64,000 nt of DNA from Bacteroidota bacterium (GTDB lineage: Bacteria > Bacteroidota > Bacteroidia > Bacteroidales > VadinHA17). The DNA lies in assembly GCA_018262715.1 (NCBI GenBank), contig JADFDS010000001.1, positions 51,531 through 115,530 of the forward strand. The letters are read 5' to 3'. Positions within the stretch are counted from its first letter, which is position 1, and each line of letters begins with the position of its first letter. The position numbers and the translations under genes were made by a program. Shown here one piece after another: positions 26,725-35,964 of the stretch. Below the pieces are notes generated by a model, which had not been told where the DNA came from, did no database searches, and saw nothing but the letters and a program-made list of their open reading frames with translations.

Positions 26725-27450
26725 ATGACAAATGATGTCTTCAGTAAAATCGGTTCGGGGCTGACACTCAGTCAGAAGATTGAGAGACGAATCGAAGAAG
26801 CGATACGACAGAAGAAGCTGTTGCCCGGCTCCAAGCTGCCAACCGAAAAAGAGCTCTGCACTCAGTTTGCCGTGAGCCGGACAGCCCTGAGGGAAGCCCT
26901 CAGGCGTCTCAGCGCACGCGGACTCATCGACATCCGCAAGGGAAGCGGGATGTATATCTCTGAGCTTAAAATCGAGGATGCCATCAATTCACTCCATCTG
27001 TTCTATGACCTCAGGTTCAACTCTGACCTCATCCTGCAGATAATTGAGGTTCGCAGGCTCTTCGAGCCCGAAGTGGCCAGGCTGGCCGCTCGAAACCGTA
27101 CGGATGAGGACATCCGCACCCTGCAGAAAAATCAGCATGAACTGGAGAAATGCAATCCTGACAACACCCAGCTTGAGGTTGACCTTATCAACCGGTTCCA
27201 CATGAACCTGTCAAAGGCCACAGGCAACCCGATAGTGATCATAAGCCTGGAACCCGTTTACTCCCTCCTGCCCCGGATGAGGAATCTCATTTACGGCAAC
27301 ATTGAGGGTGAAAAGGATTATACCATGAAATACCAGAGCGAGCTTCTGGAAGCGCTGAAGGAGAAGGATTCCCAGAAGGCGTATGAAGTTTCCGTGGTTC
27401 TGCTGGAACGGAACATGGAGATCTATAAAAAGTACTTTAAAACCAACTGA
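26725..27450 (+). CDS. GntR-family (FadR/FCD subfamily) transcriptional regulator
   Basis: This 241-aa regulator has an N-terminal winged helix (about residues 10-75: KLPTEKELCTQFAVSRTALREALRRL, split here as KLPTEKELC and SRTALREALR). An all-helical FCD-type effector domain follows (about 90-230) with ILQIIEVRRLFEPEVARLAA. It starts 1 bp after murQ and ends 20 bp before the GH18 gene. FadR-type regulators are commonly repressors released by a pathway metabolite. A MurNAc- or GlcNAc-6-phosphate effector would fit the context but is inference. Candidate sites are listed at 4395, 6799 and 24886. Confidence 0.92.
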   Translation: MTNDVFSKIGSGLTLSQKIERRIEEAIRQKKLLPGSKLPTEKELCTQFAVSRTALREALRRLSARGLIDIRKGSGMYISELKIEDAINSLHLFYDLRFNSDLILQIIEVRRLFEPEVARLAARNRTDEDIRTLQKNQHELEKCNPDNTQLEVDLINRFHMNLSKATGNPIVIISLEPVYSLLPRMRNLIYGNIEGEKDYTMKYQSELLEALKEKDSQKAYEVSVVLLERNMEIYKKYFKTN

Positions 27451-27470
27451 TCCACCTTTCAATCGTCTGC

Positions 27471-28949
27471 ATGCCGCGCAGGATAACACTTGCAGCAGTA
27501 ATTGCCGTTCTGACCTGCTTACCGGTTGCCGCCCAGGAACCTGACAGCCTGTTTATCGGCATACATCAGGCCGAAAGCCAATACTATTCCGGGGTCTTTG
27601 ACACTGCCAGCCTTCGCTCAATTGCTTCCCCCGGGACACCGGTGACACTCAAGAGCAGGAAAGAGGGGGAGCCTGCCTTCCTGGTTTATGGCTGGCACCC
27701 GTACTGGGCAAGCGATACCGCATTCCTTCACTATGATTATTCAGTGCTGACCCATATTGCCTATTTCAGTTACGAGGTAGACACTGAAACCGGATCATAT
27801 ACAACCCTTAGAGGTTGGGACATCACCCCGGTGATAGACTATGCGCACCAGCAGGGTGTAAAGGTTATGCTCACCGTTACCAACTTCGGCTCTGACAGGA
27901 ATATTGCCCTGCTCACAGATACCGTTAAACAGCGGCACCTTATAAATACCCTGATCTACCAGCTGAAGATGCGCAACGGCGATGGTGTAAATTTTGATTT
28001 TGAATCCGTCCCTGCTTCCATGAAGGCGAATATGGTAAGCTTTTGCAGAAGGGCTGTCCGAGGCATCAAGGCTGAGCTGCCGCAGGCTGAGATCTCCCTG
28101 GCAACACCTGCGGTAAACTGGTCTGACGCATGGGACCTGAACGCGCTTGCAGACATCTGTGACTACCTGATCATGATGGGCTACAATTATTACTGGAGCG
28201 GTTCCACCACCGCAGGTCCCGTGGCTCCCCTGCGGGGAGAAAACTACAACATCACCAGGAGCATCCAGGAAGACTACCTGGATGCCGGAGTCCCTGCCTC
28301 CAGGCTGCTGCTCGGCATGCCATGGTACGGCTATGACTGGCCGGTAAGCAGCAGCTTCAGAAAGGCCGGAACCACCGGGACAGGTTCATCACGGACATAC
28401 ATTGCAACCATACCGATGGTAAACGCTAACGGAAAAGCCTTCGACAACGACACAGGCGTGCCATGGATGAGTTACCAGAATGACACCCGGTGGAGACAAA
28501 TGTGGTTCGAAGACAGCCTCAGCCTGCTCCTGAAAACAGACTTCGCAAAAAAAAAGAACCTGGCCGGAGTGGGCATATGGGCGCTTAGCTACGAGGCCGG
28601 AAGACATGAACTGTGGAACGGAATGAAGGCAGTGATCGAAGGAACAGTCTCTTCGGACGGCAGCCCGGCAATGCCGGGAACAGGAGGCAGCGAGATACTG
28701 AGCCTAAACCCGAACCCGGTAAAGGATAAGGCGCTGGTCAGCTTTTATCTGTCCCGTCCCTGCGCCATGAGCATTGCAATTTATGACTCAGGCGGAAGAC
28801 TTGTGGAAGTGACCGAACAGGGCTCCCTCCCTCCGGGTATGATGACATCAGAAATTGATGCAGAAAAGCTGGCTCCCGGTATCTACTTCTGCGTGCTTTA
28901 CACCGGCGAAGGCAGGTCTGTACGTAGATTTTCAGTTACCGGAAACTAA
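27471..28949 (+). CDS. Secreted GH18 glycoside hydrolase with type IX sorting domain
   Basis: The protein has 492 aa. The signal peptide is about 1-22 (ending LPVAAQ). The GH18 barrel spans about 65-400, with the catalytic DGVNFDFE at 171-178 (Glu178 as acid) and IMMGYNYYWSG later. The closest pattern is the chitinase/SleL-like GH18 group acting on GlcNAc-containing glycans including spore or wall peptidoglycan. The last 80 residues (from about 412) form a Por-type C-terminal domain (LNPNPVKDKALVSFYLS ... LAPGIYFCVLYTG), so it leaves the cell by type IX secretion. The gene follows gntR by 20 bp and precedes the serine hydrolase by 13 bp. A wall or chitin substrate is inferred. Confidence 0.9.
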   Translation: MPRRITLAAVIAVLTCLPVAAQEPDSLFIGIHQAESQYYSGVFDTASLRSIASPGTPVTLKSRKEGEPAFLVYGWHPYWASDTAFLHYDYSVLTHIAYFSYEVDTETGSYTTLRGWDITPVIDYAHQQGVKVMLTVTNFGSDRNIALLTDTVKQRHLINTLIYQLKMRNGDGVNFDFESVPASMKANMVSFCRRAVRGIKAELPQAEISLATPAVNWSDAWDLNALADICDYLIMMGYNYYWSGSTTAGPVAPLRGENYNITRSIQEDYLDAGVPASRLLLGMPWYGYDWPVSSSFRKAGTTGTGSSRTYIATIPMVNANGKAFDNDTGVPWMSYQNDTRWRQMWFEDSLSLLLKTDFAKKKNLAGVGIWALSYEAGRHELWNGMKAVIEGTVSSDGSPAMPGTGGSEILSLNPNPVKDKALVSFYLSRPCAMSIAIYDSGGRLVEVTEQGSLPPGMMTSEIDAEKLAPGIYFCVLYTGEGRSVRRFSVTGN

Positions 28950-28962
28950 ATAATGCAACGAT

Positions 28963-30210
28963 ATGAAAAAAGCAGTACTTTCCATTATCCTGGCCATCTC
29001 CCTGCAGTCAATGAACGGACAGATGCAGCAGGCAATTGAAAGAATAGCAGGTGAATATGGCCTGATGGGACTATCCGTGGTTGCTGTGTGTGACGGCAAG
29101 ATCACAGGAGAGTGGTACACAGGTCTGAGGGACTATGACCGCAATCTCCCGGTGGACGAAAACACCAAATACCGGATAGCCTCCATCTCCAAATTCGTTA
29201 TGACGACGGCCATGATGAAACTTTGCGATCAGAAGAGGCTGGACCTTGACGCTGATGCCGGTGATTACCTCGGATTCAGGCTGAGGAATCCCAACCATCC
29301 GGAGAAGCCCGTGACTGTAAGGATGCTGCTGCTGCATACCGGATCACTGAATGAGGGATCAGGTTATGATCCTTTCCTGATGGCAACCTACAACAATGTG
29401 GGAAATCCCCCCTCATTCAGCGAGCTGTTCGCGCCCGGAGGCAAATATTACACTGACGACATGTGGAGAAAGGAAGCTCCCGGAGAATATTATACCTACT
29501 GCAATGCCAACTTCGGACTGGCAGGCACAATCATAGAGAGGATAACAGGACAGCGTTTTGAGGAGTATATCCAGCAGACTCTCTTTATACCGCTGGGCAT
29601 CAGCGGATCATATATCGCCGAAGGGGTGACTGACATCAACAACCTTGCGGTAATTTACGGCAGGGAGGATGGTAAATGGATTCCGGGAACTGATGACTAC
29701 AAAGGGATGATGTCGTCACCACGCGACTTCTCGGGTTATGTCACGGGAACGAACGGCGCAGTCTTTTCGCCGCAGGGCGGCCTGAGGATCTCCGCCGCAG
29801 AACTGGCACGCATTATGATACTGCACATGAATAAAGGAAAATATGAAGGCAAGCGTATCATTTCCGGGAAGAGTATCAGGCTGATGCACCGGGCACAATT
29901 CATAACCACACCCGCCAACAGTGACAATGAAGGGGTGCGGGCAGGCAATCGCGGACTGAGTGTTCAGATACTGACCGGATCGGCCTCCGGCAGCATCCTC
30001 CCTGAAGGTTCTCATTTCCTGGGACACTCGGGATCAGCTTACGGATTAGTCTCAGACTTCTACTTCGATCCGAAGAAAAAATACGGATTCATCTTTATCA
30101 CCAACGGTATTGCCGGAGGCCCGGAAGCAGGCTCATCAGGCTCGTTTTACAATTTCGAGGAGGCCCTGATCAGGGCGCTTCACGAAAACTCTGAAATGCC
30201 GTGTAAATAA
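28963..30210 (+). CDS. Serine hydrolase of the beta-lactamase / S12 DD-peptidase family
   Basis: The enzyme (415 aa) has a signal peptide of about 20 residues (MKKAVLSIILAISLQSMNGQ). The active-site triad of motifs is present: SISK (Ser74, Lys77), YCN near residues 180-182 (EYYTYCNANFG) and GHSG near the C-terminus. The family contains class C beta-lactamases, D-Ala-D-Ala carboxypeptidases, D-aminopeptidases and esterases, which motifs alone do not separate. As the last gene of the kinase-murQ-gntR-GH18 operon, a peptidase acting on D-amino acids of wall peptides is more likely than antibiotic resistance. Confidence 0.88.
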   Translation: MKKAVLSIILAISLQSMNGQMQQAIERIAGEYGLMGLSVVAVCDGKITGEWYTGLRDYDRNLPVDENTKYRIASISKFVMTTAMMKLCDQKRLDLDADAGDYLGFRLRNPNHPEKPVTVRMLLLHTGSLNEGSGYDPFLMATYNNVGNPPSFSELFAPGGKYYTDDMWRKEAPGEYYTYCNANFGLAGTIIERITGQRFEEYIQQTLFIPLGISGSYIAEGVTDINNLAVIYGREDGKWIPGTDDYKGMMSSPRDFSGYVTGTNGAVFSPQGGLRISAAELARIMILHMNKGKYEGKRIISGKSIRLMHRAQFITTPANSDNEGVRAGNRGLSVQILTGSASGSILPEGSHFLGHSGSAYGLVSDFYFDPKKKYGFIFITNGIAGGPEAGSSGSFYNFEEALIRALHENSEMPCK

Positions 30211-30320
30211 CCTTAGGAATTACTGATTGAAATATTTAGCTTTCGGTTTATTGACCGTACGTCATTAAACTGTAAACCTTTAGGATAATGGATATTTCAT
30301 TTAATATAATTTCTCGTCCA

Positions 30321-30731
30321 ATGTACAGAATATTAATATTTTGCATGATAATGGCTACCTCCTGCTCATCTCCTGAAAAACTCCTGAACAGCAACAGGGG
30401 TGACCGGATCTTTTTCGGCAACAAGGGCGGATTCACAAATATGAGTACCGATTATGTCCTTTTCGAAAACGGAAGTATCTGCAGACTGAAAAATGACAGT
30501 GTGATCAGGACAGGAAAGGTCAGCCGGGAAGAGGTAAGGGAAATCGAAGTCTCCCTTGATGCAATGAACTTCATGTCAGTTGAAACTGACGAACCCGGAA
30601 ACATGACCTGGTATGTAAGTGTTGTGCGTGGTGACTCACGGAACGCGGTGCAGTGGTCAGATCATGACCGTAATCCTCAGCTTAAGGAGCTTTATGTCAG
30701 ATTAATGAACCTGGTAAAAGAACAACAATGA
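30321..30731 (+). CDS. Small lipoprotein of unknown function
   Basis: The start is taken at the ATG at 30321, because it gives a clean lipoprotein signal (MYRILIFCMIMATSC); an in-frame ATG at 30288 adds 11 residues. The mature part (about 120 aa) has mixed alpha/beta character with the segment DRIFFGNKGGFTNMSTDYVLFENG and no motif I recognise. Its stop overlaps the start of the M4 protease gene by 4 bp (ATGA), so the two are translated together. It could be an inhibitor or chaperone for that protease, but nothing in the sequence proves it. Confidence 0.75.
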   Translation: MYRILIFCMIMATSCSSPEKLLNSNRGDRIFFGNKGGFTNMSTDYVLFENGSICRLKNDSVIRTGKVSREEVREIEVSLDAMNFMSVETDEPGNMTWYVSVVRGDSRNAVQWSDHDRNPQLKELYVRLMNLVKEQQ

Positions 30732-33700
30732 ACAAATACCTTGTTATACTGCTAATGGTCTTTCCGCCACTGGCAGCCAGCGGGCAGGCTAATCCATTCA
30801 AAATCAAGGAAAAAAAGAACGGCACACCGGTGATAGATCTCCCGGTCATACCCCGGCAGCCAGTCTCTCCGGGCAGGACTGTTGCCCAATCAGGTACTCC
30901 TCAGATCAGGACTCTTGTGCAACCCGTATTATCAGGTCACAAAGAGCGTTCAACTCAGATAATCAGGCATAGGGGCCGTCCGGTATTTATTGAAAAAGAA
31001 AGCAGGGAGACAAAGGCCTCACCGGAGGACAGGTTCTACATGTTTCTCGATGAGACAAAAGCACTGACCGGGGTCGAAAACCCGGGGGAGTCCTTCAGGA
31101 TTACCGGAATCAGTACAGACAGGCTTGGCATCACACATATCCGTACCGTTCAGCAGTTCAGGGGAGTGGATATCTACGGCTCTGAGGCAACCGTTCATCT
31201 CGATGGCGCAAGGGAGCGGTTCACGGGAGCTTTTCACAGGCCTGACAGGAATACAAAGACAACTCCTTCAGTGAGTGCCGCCACCGCCGTCAGGAAGGCG
31301 ACAGAGGATGTCAGCGCTGAGACAGTATACAGAAAGCTCTCTCAGAAAGAGCAGGAAATACTTGATTATTCAGCTCCCTCAACATCCCTTGTGCTTTATT
31401 CAACAGGTGAGGATAAGTACAGGCTGGCATGGGCCGTGACAATAAGACCCAACTTCATCGAGGAATGGAAATACTTCATTGATGCCGCAGGAGGTGAGAT
31501 CATCCATAAATTTAACAGCACATGCTCTGACGGGGCTGTGCCCGCCCAGGCATATGACCTTAACAACATACTTCAGACAATCAGCGTGTACCTGGAGTCA
31601 GGAACGTATTACCTTATTAATATTTCTGAACATATGTTCAACGGGGCCACTGACGAGGGAGTCATAATGACCCTGGACGCAAACAACACCTCCACAACTG
31701 ATCTTGATTACAGCTACATCACTTCGTCAAACAACGCATGGCCCGTCAGAAGCGCGGTCTCGGCGCACAACCATGCCGCACTGGCTTACAGGTATTTCTG
31801 GAACACATTCGGCCGCAACTCGATCAACGGGCGCGGCGGTGACATCATCTCTCTCGTTAATGTGGCTGAGGATGACGGCACCTCCATGGAAAATGCATTC
31901 TGGAACGGCAAGGCTGTCTTCTACGGCAACGGTGGCACAAGCTTCTACTCACTGGCAGGAGCGCTTGATGTAGCCGCTCATGAACTCGGTCACGGTGTGG
32001 TATCAAATACTGCGAATCTTGAATATTACGGGCAGTCAGGCGCCATTAACGAAACGTACGCCGATATCTTCGGTTCGATGGTCGACAGGGACGACTGGCG
32101 CATAGGCGAAGACATAACCAAAACATCTTACTCCCCTTCGGGAGCGCTGAGAAACATGGCTGACCCTCACAACGGTGGCACATCTCTCAGCCATCCGTAC
32201 TGGCAGCCGAAAAGTGTTTCCGAGATGTACACCGGCAGCGAGGATAATGGCGGAGTTCATATAAACAGCGGTATCGGGAATCATGCCTATTATCTCTATG
32301 CCACCGCCGTGACAAAGGAAAAGGCTGAACAGGTATTCTACAAGGCGCTGACCGATTACCTGACCATGACCTCAAAGTTCATCGATTTCAGGATCGCTGT
32401 TGTACAGGCAGCCACTGACCTGTACGGGGCATCATCAACCGAAGTCGCGAAGGCAGAGGAAGCGTTTACGGCAGTAGGCATCCAGCAGGAGGAACAGGTG
32501 GATAAGATACAGGATTATACCGTAAATGCCGGGCAGGAGTACCTCCTGAACTACAATACCAGCTCCTCCTTCTCCGGAACATTATACAGGACATCCGGCA
32601 CGGAGGACGCACCCCTTACCTCAACGGAGATGAAAGGTAAGGTCAGTGTGACTGATGATGGTTCACTTGCTGTCTTTGTATCGACCGACAGCAAACTGAG
32701 GGGATTATCACCAGATAATGCTTCCGATCCCGGTGAGTTTATGATCTCCGGTCAGCAGGTCTGGGATAATGTTGCCATTTCAAAAGACGGAAAGAGGATA
32801 GCAGCAATCAGCATCTACGCTGACACATCAATTTATCTTTTTGACATTTCGGGGGCAGTGGTCCGTGACACTGTCTTCAAGCTGTACAATCCCACGACAA
32901 GCCATTACAACACCACGGCAGGCGGCGTACTGTATGCCGATGCTGTTGAATTCGACATAACCGGCCAGTACCTTGTCTATGACTCCTATAACGAACTCAC
33001 ATCCTCCACCGGAGAAGACATCGGATACTGGGATATCGGGATCATCAACGTTTGGGACAACAATGAAAATGACTGGGGTGATGGTACCATTTCCAAATTA
33101 TACGGCTCCCTGCCGGAGGATATCAGCATAGGCAATCCGGTCTTCTCAAAAAATTCACCCTGGATCATCGCATTCGATTATATTGATGCTGCTAACGAGC
33201 AATATGCCATCCTGGCTGCTGATCTTAATGCCGGGCTCGATAATCTCATAACCATGAACAATACACTCGGTTATCCCTCCTTCTCAAAGAACGATGACAG
33301 AATTGCCTTCACGAAGGCGGACGGGCTGTCGCAGAGCATATATACCATCGGATTGGGCGCTGACAAGATTTCTCCCGCCGGGACTGAATCAGGGTATATT
33401 CAGGATGCCAGATGGCCTGTTTACTTTGCCACCGGTGAAAGAGCGTTGTCTCTCCCGCCCGTGGCCGACTTTACCGTTGACATCAAGACCGGAAACGCAC
33501 CTCTCCGGGTGAAGTTCTTTGACCTTTCGGCCAATCAGCCCTCCTCGTGGGCGTGGACCTTTGAAGGAGGAACACCTGCATCTTCAACGGAACAGAATCC
33601 GGTCATCAGCTATAATACTCCCGGCACATTCAGGGTCTCACTGGCTGCATCCAATAACCAGGGCAGCAACACCAGCACAAGGAATGGCTACATCATCGTA

Positions 33701-33949
33701 TCTGCAGCTTCGGCGGTTGAGGAGACCGGGCAGGATGCAATCATGGTCTATCCCAATCCTGTCAGTGACATCCTGCATATTATCAGTGAGACAGAGTATT
33801 CAGCCAGGCTCTTTGATCTGAACGGCCGGCTGGTTCACAGCGGAACAAATGACCAGATCATAAATATGACCCGGATGGGCAAGGGTGTATACCTCCTTGA
33901 GCTGACTGCCGGCGGAAAAACCACCAGACTTAAAATTGTAAGAGAATAA
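30728..33949 (+). CDS. Secreted M4 (thermolysin-like) metalloprotease with propeller-like, PKD and type IX sorting domains
   Basis: The protein has 1073 aa. Signal peptide about 1-20; an FTP/propeptide region at about 95-260. The M4 catalytic domain has HELGH (H418, E419, H422) and the third zinc ligand E442 in NETYADIFG. Downstream are HINSGIGNHAYYL and the terminal helix region. Residues about 620-900 show TolB/WD-like repeats (VAISKDGKRIAAISIY, PVFSKNSPWIIAFDY, PSFSKNDDRIAFTKAD), suggesting a beta-propeller. A PKD domain follows at about 911-994 (PPVADFTVDIKTGNAPLRV). The type IX C-terminal domain runs from about 998 (VYPNPVSDILHI, GVYLLELTAGG). It is an extracellular or surface protease. 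The gene overlaps the small lipoprotein gene by 4 bp. Confidence 0.92.
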   Translation: MNKYLVILLMVFPPLAASGQANPFKIKEKKNGTPVIDLPVIPRQPVSPGRTVAQSGTPQIRTLVQPVLSGHKERSTQIIRHRGRPVFIEKESRETKASPEDRFYMFLDETKALTGVENPGESFRITGISTDRLGITHIRTVQQFRGVDIYGSEATVHLDGARERFTGAFHRPDRNTKTTPSVSAATAVRKATEDVSAETVYRKLSQKEQEILDYSAPSTSLVLYSTGEDKYRLAWAVTIRPNFIEEWKYFIDAAGGEIIHKFNSTCSDGAVPAQAYDLNNILQTISVYLESGTYYLINISEHMFNGATDEGVIMTLDANNTSTTDLDYSYITSSNNAWPVRSAVSAHNHAALAYRYFWNTFGRNSINGRGGDIISLVNVAEDDGTSMENAFWNGKAVFYGNGGTSFYSLAGALDVAAHELGHGVVSNTANLEYYGQSGAINETYADIFGSMVDRDDWRIGEDITKTSYSPSGALRNMADPHNGGTSLSHPYWQPKSVSEMYTGSEDNGGVHINSGIGNHAYYLYATAVTKEKAEQVFYKALTDYLTMTSKFIDFRIAVVQAATDLYGASSTEVAKAEEAFTAVGIQQEEQVDKIQDYTVNAGQEYLLNYNTSSSFSGTLYRTSGTEDAPLTSTEMKGKVSVTDDGSLAVFVSTDSKLRGLSPDNASDPGEFMISGQQVWDNVAISKDGKRIAAISIYADTSIYLFDISGAVVRDTVFKLYNPTTSHYNTTAGGVLYADAVEFDITGQYLVYDSYNELTSSTGEDIGYWDIGIINVWDNNENDWGDGTISKLYGSLPEDISIGNPVFSKNSPWIIAFDYIDAANEQYAILAADLNAGLDNLITMNNTLGYPSFSKNDDRIAFTKADGLSQSIYTIGLGADKISPAGTESGYIQDARWPVYFATGERALSLPPVADFTVDIKTGNAPLRVKFFDLSANQPSSWAWTFEGGTPASSTEQNPVISYNTPGTFRVSLAASNNQGSNTSTRNGYIIVSAASAVEETGQDAIMVYPNPVSDILHIISETEYSARLFDLNGRLVHSGTNDQIINMTRMGKGVYLLELTAGGKTTRLKIVRE

Positions 33950-33964
33950 TTAACCGGAGAAACA

Positions 33965-34549
33965 ATGAATGCTGAACTTATCACTGCTGTTGCAATAGGC
34001 ATAGGACTGGCGGCCAGCGCCGGCTTCAGGGTGTTTGTACCAATGCTGGTTGCTGCCATCGCAGCCAAAACCGGAATACTGCCACTGAACGACAGCTTCC
34101 AGTGGCTGTCATCATGGCCTTCGATTGCCATTCTTGGAACGGCAACGGTGGTCGAGATACTGGCTTACTACATACCGGTGGTTGACAACCTGCTTGATAC
34201 TGTCTCCACGCCCCTGGCGATAGGTGCCGGGACCCTCCTGCTAACCTCGGTGCTGCCGATAGACAGCGAGCTCATGAAGTGGATCACCGGCGCTGCCGTG
34301 GGCGGTGGCAGCGCTGCCGTGGTGCAGAGCGGCAGCGCCCTGACAAGGCTCACCTCGACTAAGCTGACGGCCGGCCTGGGCAACCCGGTGGTAGCAACAG
34401 TAGAGAACGTGGCCGCCACAGGCACTTCCATCCTTTCACTTGTAATACCGTTTTTTATCCTGGCTCTCTTTCTGCTGCTCACAATCCTGATCTTTACCTC
34501 AGTAAGAAAGAGGCTGCGCCGGTCGCACAATGAAAACTTAAGAGCCTGA
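33965..34549 (+). CDS. DUF4126 family membrane protein
   Basis: This 194-aa hydrophobic protein has about five membrane segments (IGIGLAASAGFRVFVPMLVA; SIAILGTATVVEILAYYIP; the glycine-rich ITGAAVGGGSAAVVQSG; and IPFFILALFLLLTILIF) and a basic cytoplasmic tail. The pattern matches DUF4126; no function is established that I know of. It lies 15 bp after the protease gene and 7 bp before the photolyase gene, so it may be co-transcribed with the latter. Confidence 0.82.
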   Translation: MNAELITAVAIGIGLAASAGFRVFVPMLVAAIAAKTGILPLNDSFQWLSSWPSIAILGTATVVEILAYYIPVVDNLLDTVSTPLAIGAGTLLLTSVLPIDSELMKWITGAAVGGGSAAVVQSGSALTRLTSTKLTAGLGNPVVATVENVAATGTSILSLVIPFFILALFLLLTILIFTSVRKRLRRSHNENLRA

Positions 34550-34556
34550 AGAGATT

Positions 34557-35873
34557 ATGCGACAGAAGGATGCCATTGCAGTCTTCTGGTTCAGGCGCGA
34601 CCTGCGCCTGGAAGACAATGTGGGTCTTTACCATGCCCTGAGGTCAGGGCACCCGGTGTTGCCGGTTTTCATTCTCGACACCGAAATCCTTGACAGGCTC
34701 GAAGAGAAGGCAGACCGGAGGGTGGCATTCATCCTGGCGGCGCTGGGGGAAATAAATAAAAAGCTTGCGTCTGCCGGCTCATCGCTGAAGGTTCTTCACA
34801 GAACACCCGTGGAAGCCTTCCGGAAGATCCTGGATGAGTATGATGTAAAGGCGGTTTTCACCAACCGCGATTATGAGCCATACGCCACTGCCCGCGATGA
34901 AAAGATTTCACTCCTCCTGAAAAACTCCGCGATTCCGTTCCACTCATTCAAGGACCAGGTGATCCTTGAGAAGAAAGAGGTGGTCAAGTCTGACGGTACG
35001 CCTTATACGGTTTTTACGCCATATTCACGGGCCTGGAAGAAACAGCTCACTATTCAGGACACGGAATCATTCTTCTCGGAAAAGCATGCCGGCAATTTCC
35101 TGAAGTTGCCGGCTGCCAGAATCCCCGGTCCGGAAGAAATCAGTTTCACAAACACTGACACTGTTTCGCCGGTACCGGCAATAAACCAGGAAATTATCAG
35201 GAATTATCACCTTACCCGCGACATTCCCTCACTTGAGGGGACAACGAGGCTTGGTGTTCACCTGCGTTTCGGAACCGTCAGCATCCGGCAGCTGGTCAGG
35301 ACCGCACTCGATCTCAATGAAACCTGGCTGAATGAGCTCATCTGGAGAGAATTTTTCATGAGCATCATCTGGCACTTCCCGCATGTAACCGACAGTTCAT
35401 TCAAAGCCAGGTATGACGCAATACAGTGGCGCAACAACGAAGAGGAGTTTGACAGGTGGTGCAACGGCATGACCGGTTACCCGATAGTGGATGCAGGCAT
35501 GCGTGAGCTTAATACCACCGGCTTCATGCACAACAGAGTCCGTATGATCATTGCCAGCTTCCTGACAAAGCACCTGCTTACAGACTGGCGATGGGGCGAG
35601 GCATACTTCGCCGGAAAGCTACTTGACTACGAGCTCTCATCAAATAACGGCAACTGGCAGTGGGCAGCCGGCACCGGCTGCGATGCCGCCCCCTACTTCA
35701 GGGTGTTCAACCCCGCAGAACAGACACGTAAGTTTGATCCGCAGATGCGCTACATAAACCGGTGGGTGCCCGAACTCGGCAGCCCCTCCTATCCTTCACC
35801 CATGATTGACCATGCGATGGCACGCCAGCGCGCCCTGGCAACCTATGCATCGGGCCTCGGCCGTGGCGATTGA
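34557..35873 (+). CDS. phrB: Deoxyribodipyrimidine photolyase (cryptochrome/photolyase family)
   Basis: The protein (438 aa) repairs UV pyrimidine dimers using light and reduced FAD. The N-terminal Rossmann-like domain starts WFRRDLRLEDNVGLYHAL. The FAD domain has LNELIWREFFMSIIWHFPHV, GYPIVDAGMRELNTTGFMHN, RMIIASFLTKHLL, DYELSSNNGNWQWAAG and FNPAEQTRKFDP, all family hallmarks. Length is normal for class I CPD photolyases. It starts 7 bp after the DUF4126 gene. A cryptochrome-like sensory role cannot be excluded, but the CPD-type active-site residues look intact. Confidence 0.94.
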   Translation: MRQKDAIAVFWFRRDLRLEDNVGLYHALRSGHPVLPVFILDTEILDRLEEKADRRVAFILAALGEINKKLASAGSSLKVLHRTPVEAFRKILDEYDVKAVFTNRDYEPYATARDEKISLLLKNSAIPFHSFKDQVILEKKEVVKSDGTPYTVFTPYSRAWKKQLTIQDTESFFSEKHAGNFLKLPAARIPGPEEISFTNTDTVSPVPAINQEIIRNYHLTRDIPSLEGTTRLGVHLRFGTVSIRQLVRTALDLNETWLNELIWREFFMSIIWHFPHVTDSSFKARYDAIQWRNNEEEFDRWCNGMTGYPIVDAGMRELNTTGFMHNRVRMIIASFLTKHLLTDWRWGEAYFAGKLLDYELSSNNGNWQWAAGTGCDAAPYFRVFNPAEQTRKFDPQMRYINRWVPELGSPSYPSPMIDHAMARQRALATYASGLGRGD

Positions 35874-35925
35874 AGACAATCACGGGAAGGATTTCAGGTT
35901 TTTCAGCGGCGATTCTCAAATTGCT

Positions 35926-35933
35926 TATCTTTA
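35926..35933 (+). promoter_or_regulatory. Candidate -7 box upstream of the tocopherol-cyclase-like gene
   Basis: TATCTTTA agrees at 7 of 8 positions with the Bacteroidota -7 consensus TAnnTTTG. A T-run (35899-35903) lies about 22 bp upstream where a -33 TTTG-like box would be. The next ATG is at 35965, which leaves a short leader. Confidence 0.35.
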
Positions 35934-35964
35934 GTCCTGAACCTCTACCCTGAACCTCGTGATT

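Noticed and set aside
28963..30210. Dedicated antibiotic-resistance beta-lactamase
   Set aside because: Motifs SISK, YCN and GHSG fit the wider S12 family, and the operon context is wall salvage. No specific resistance evidence exists.
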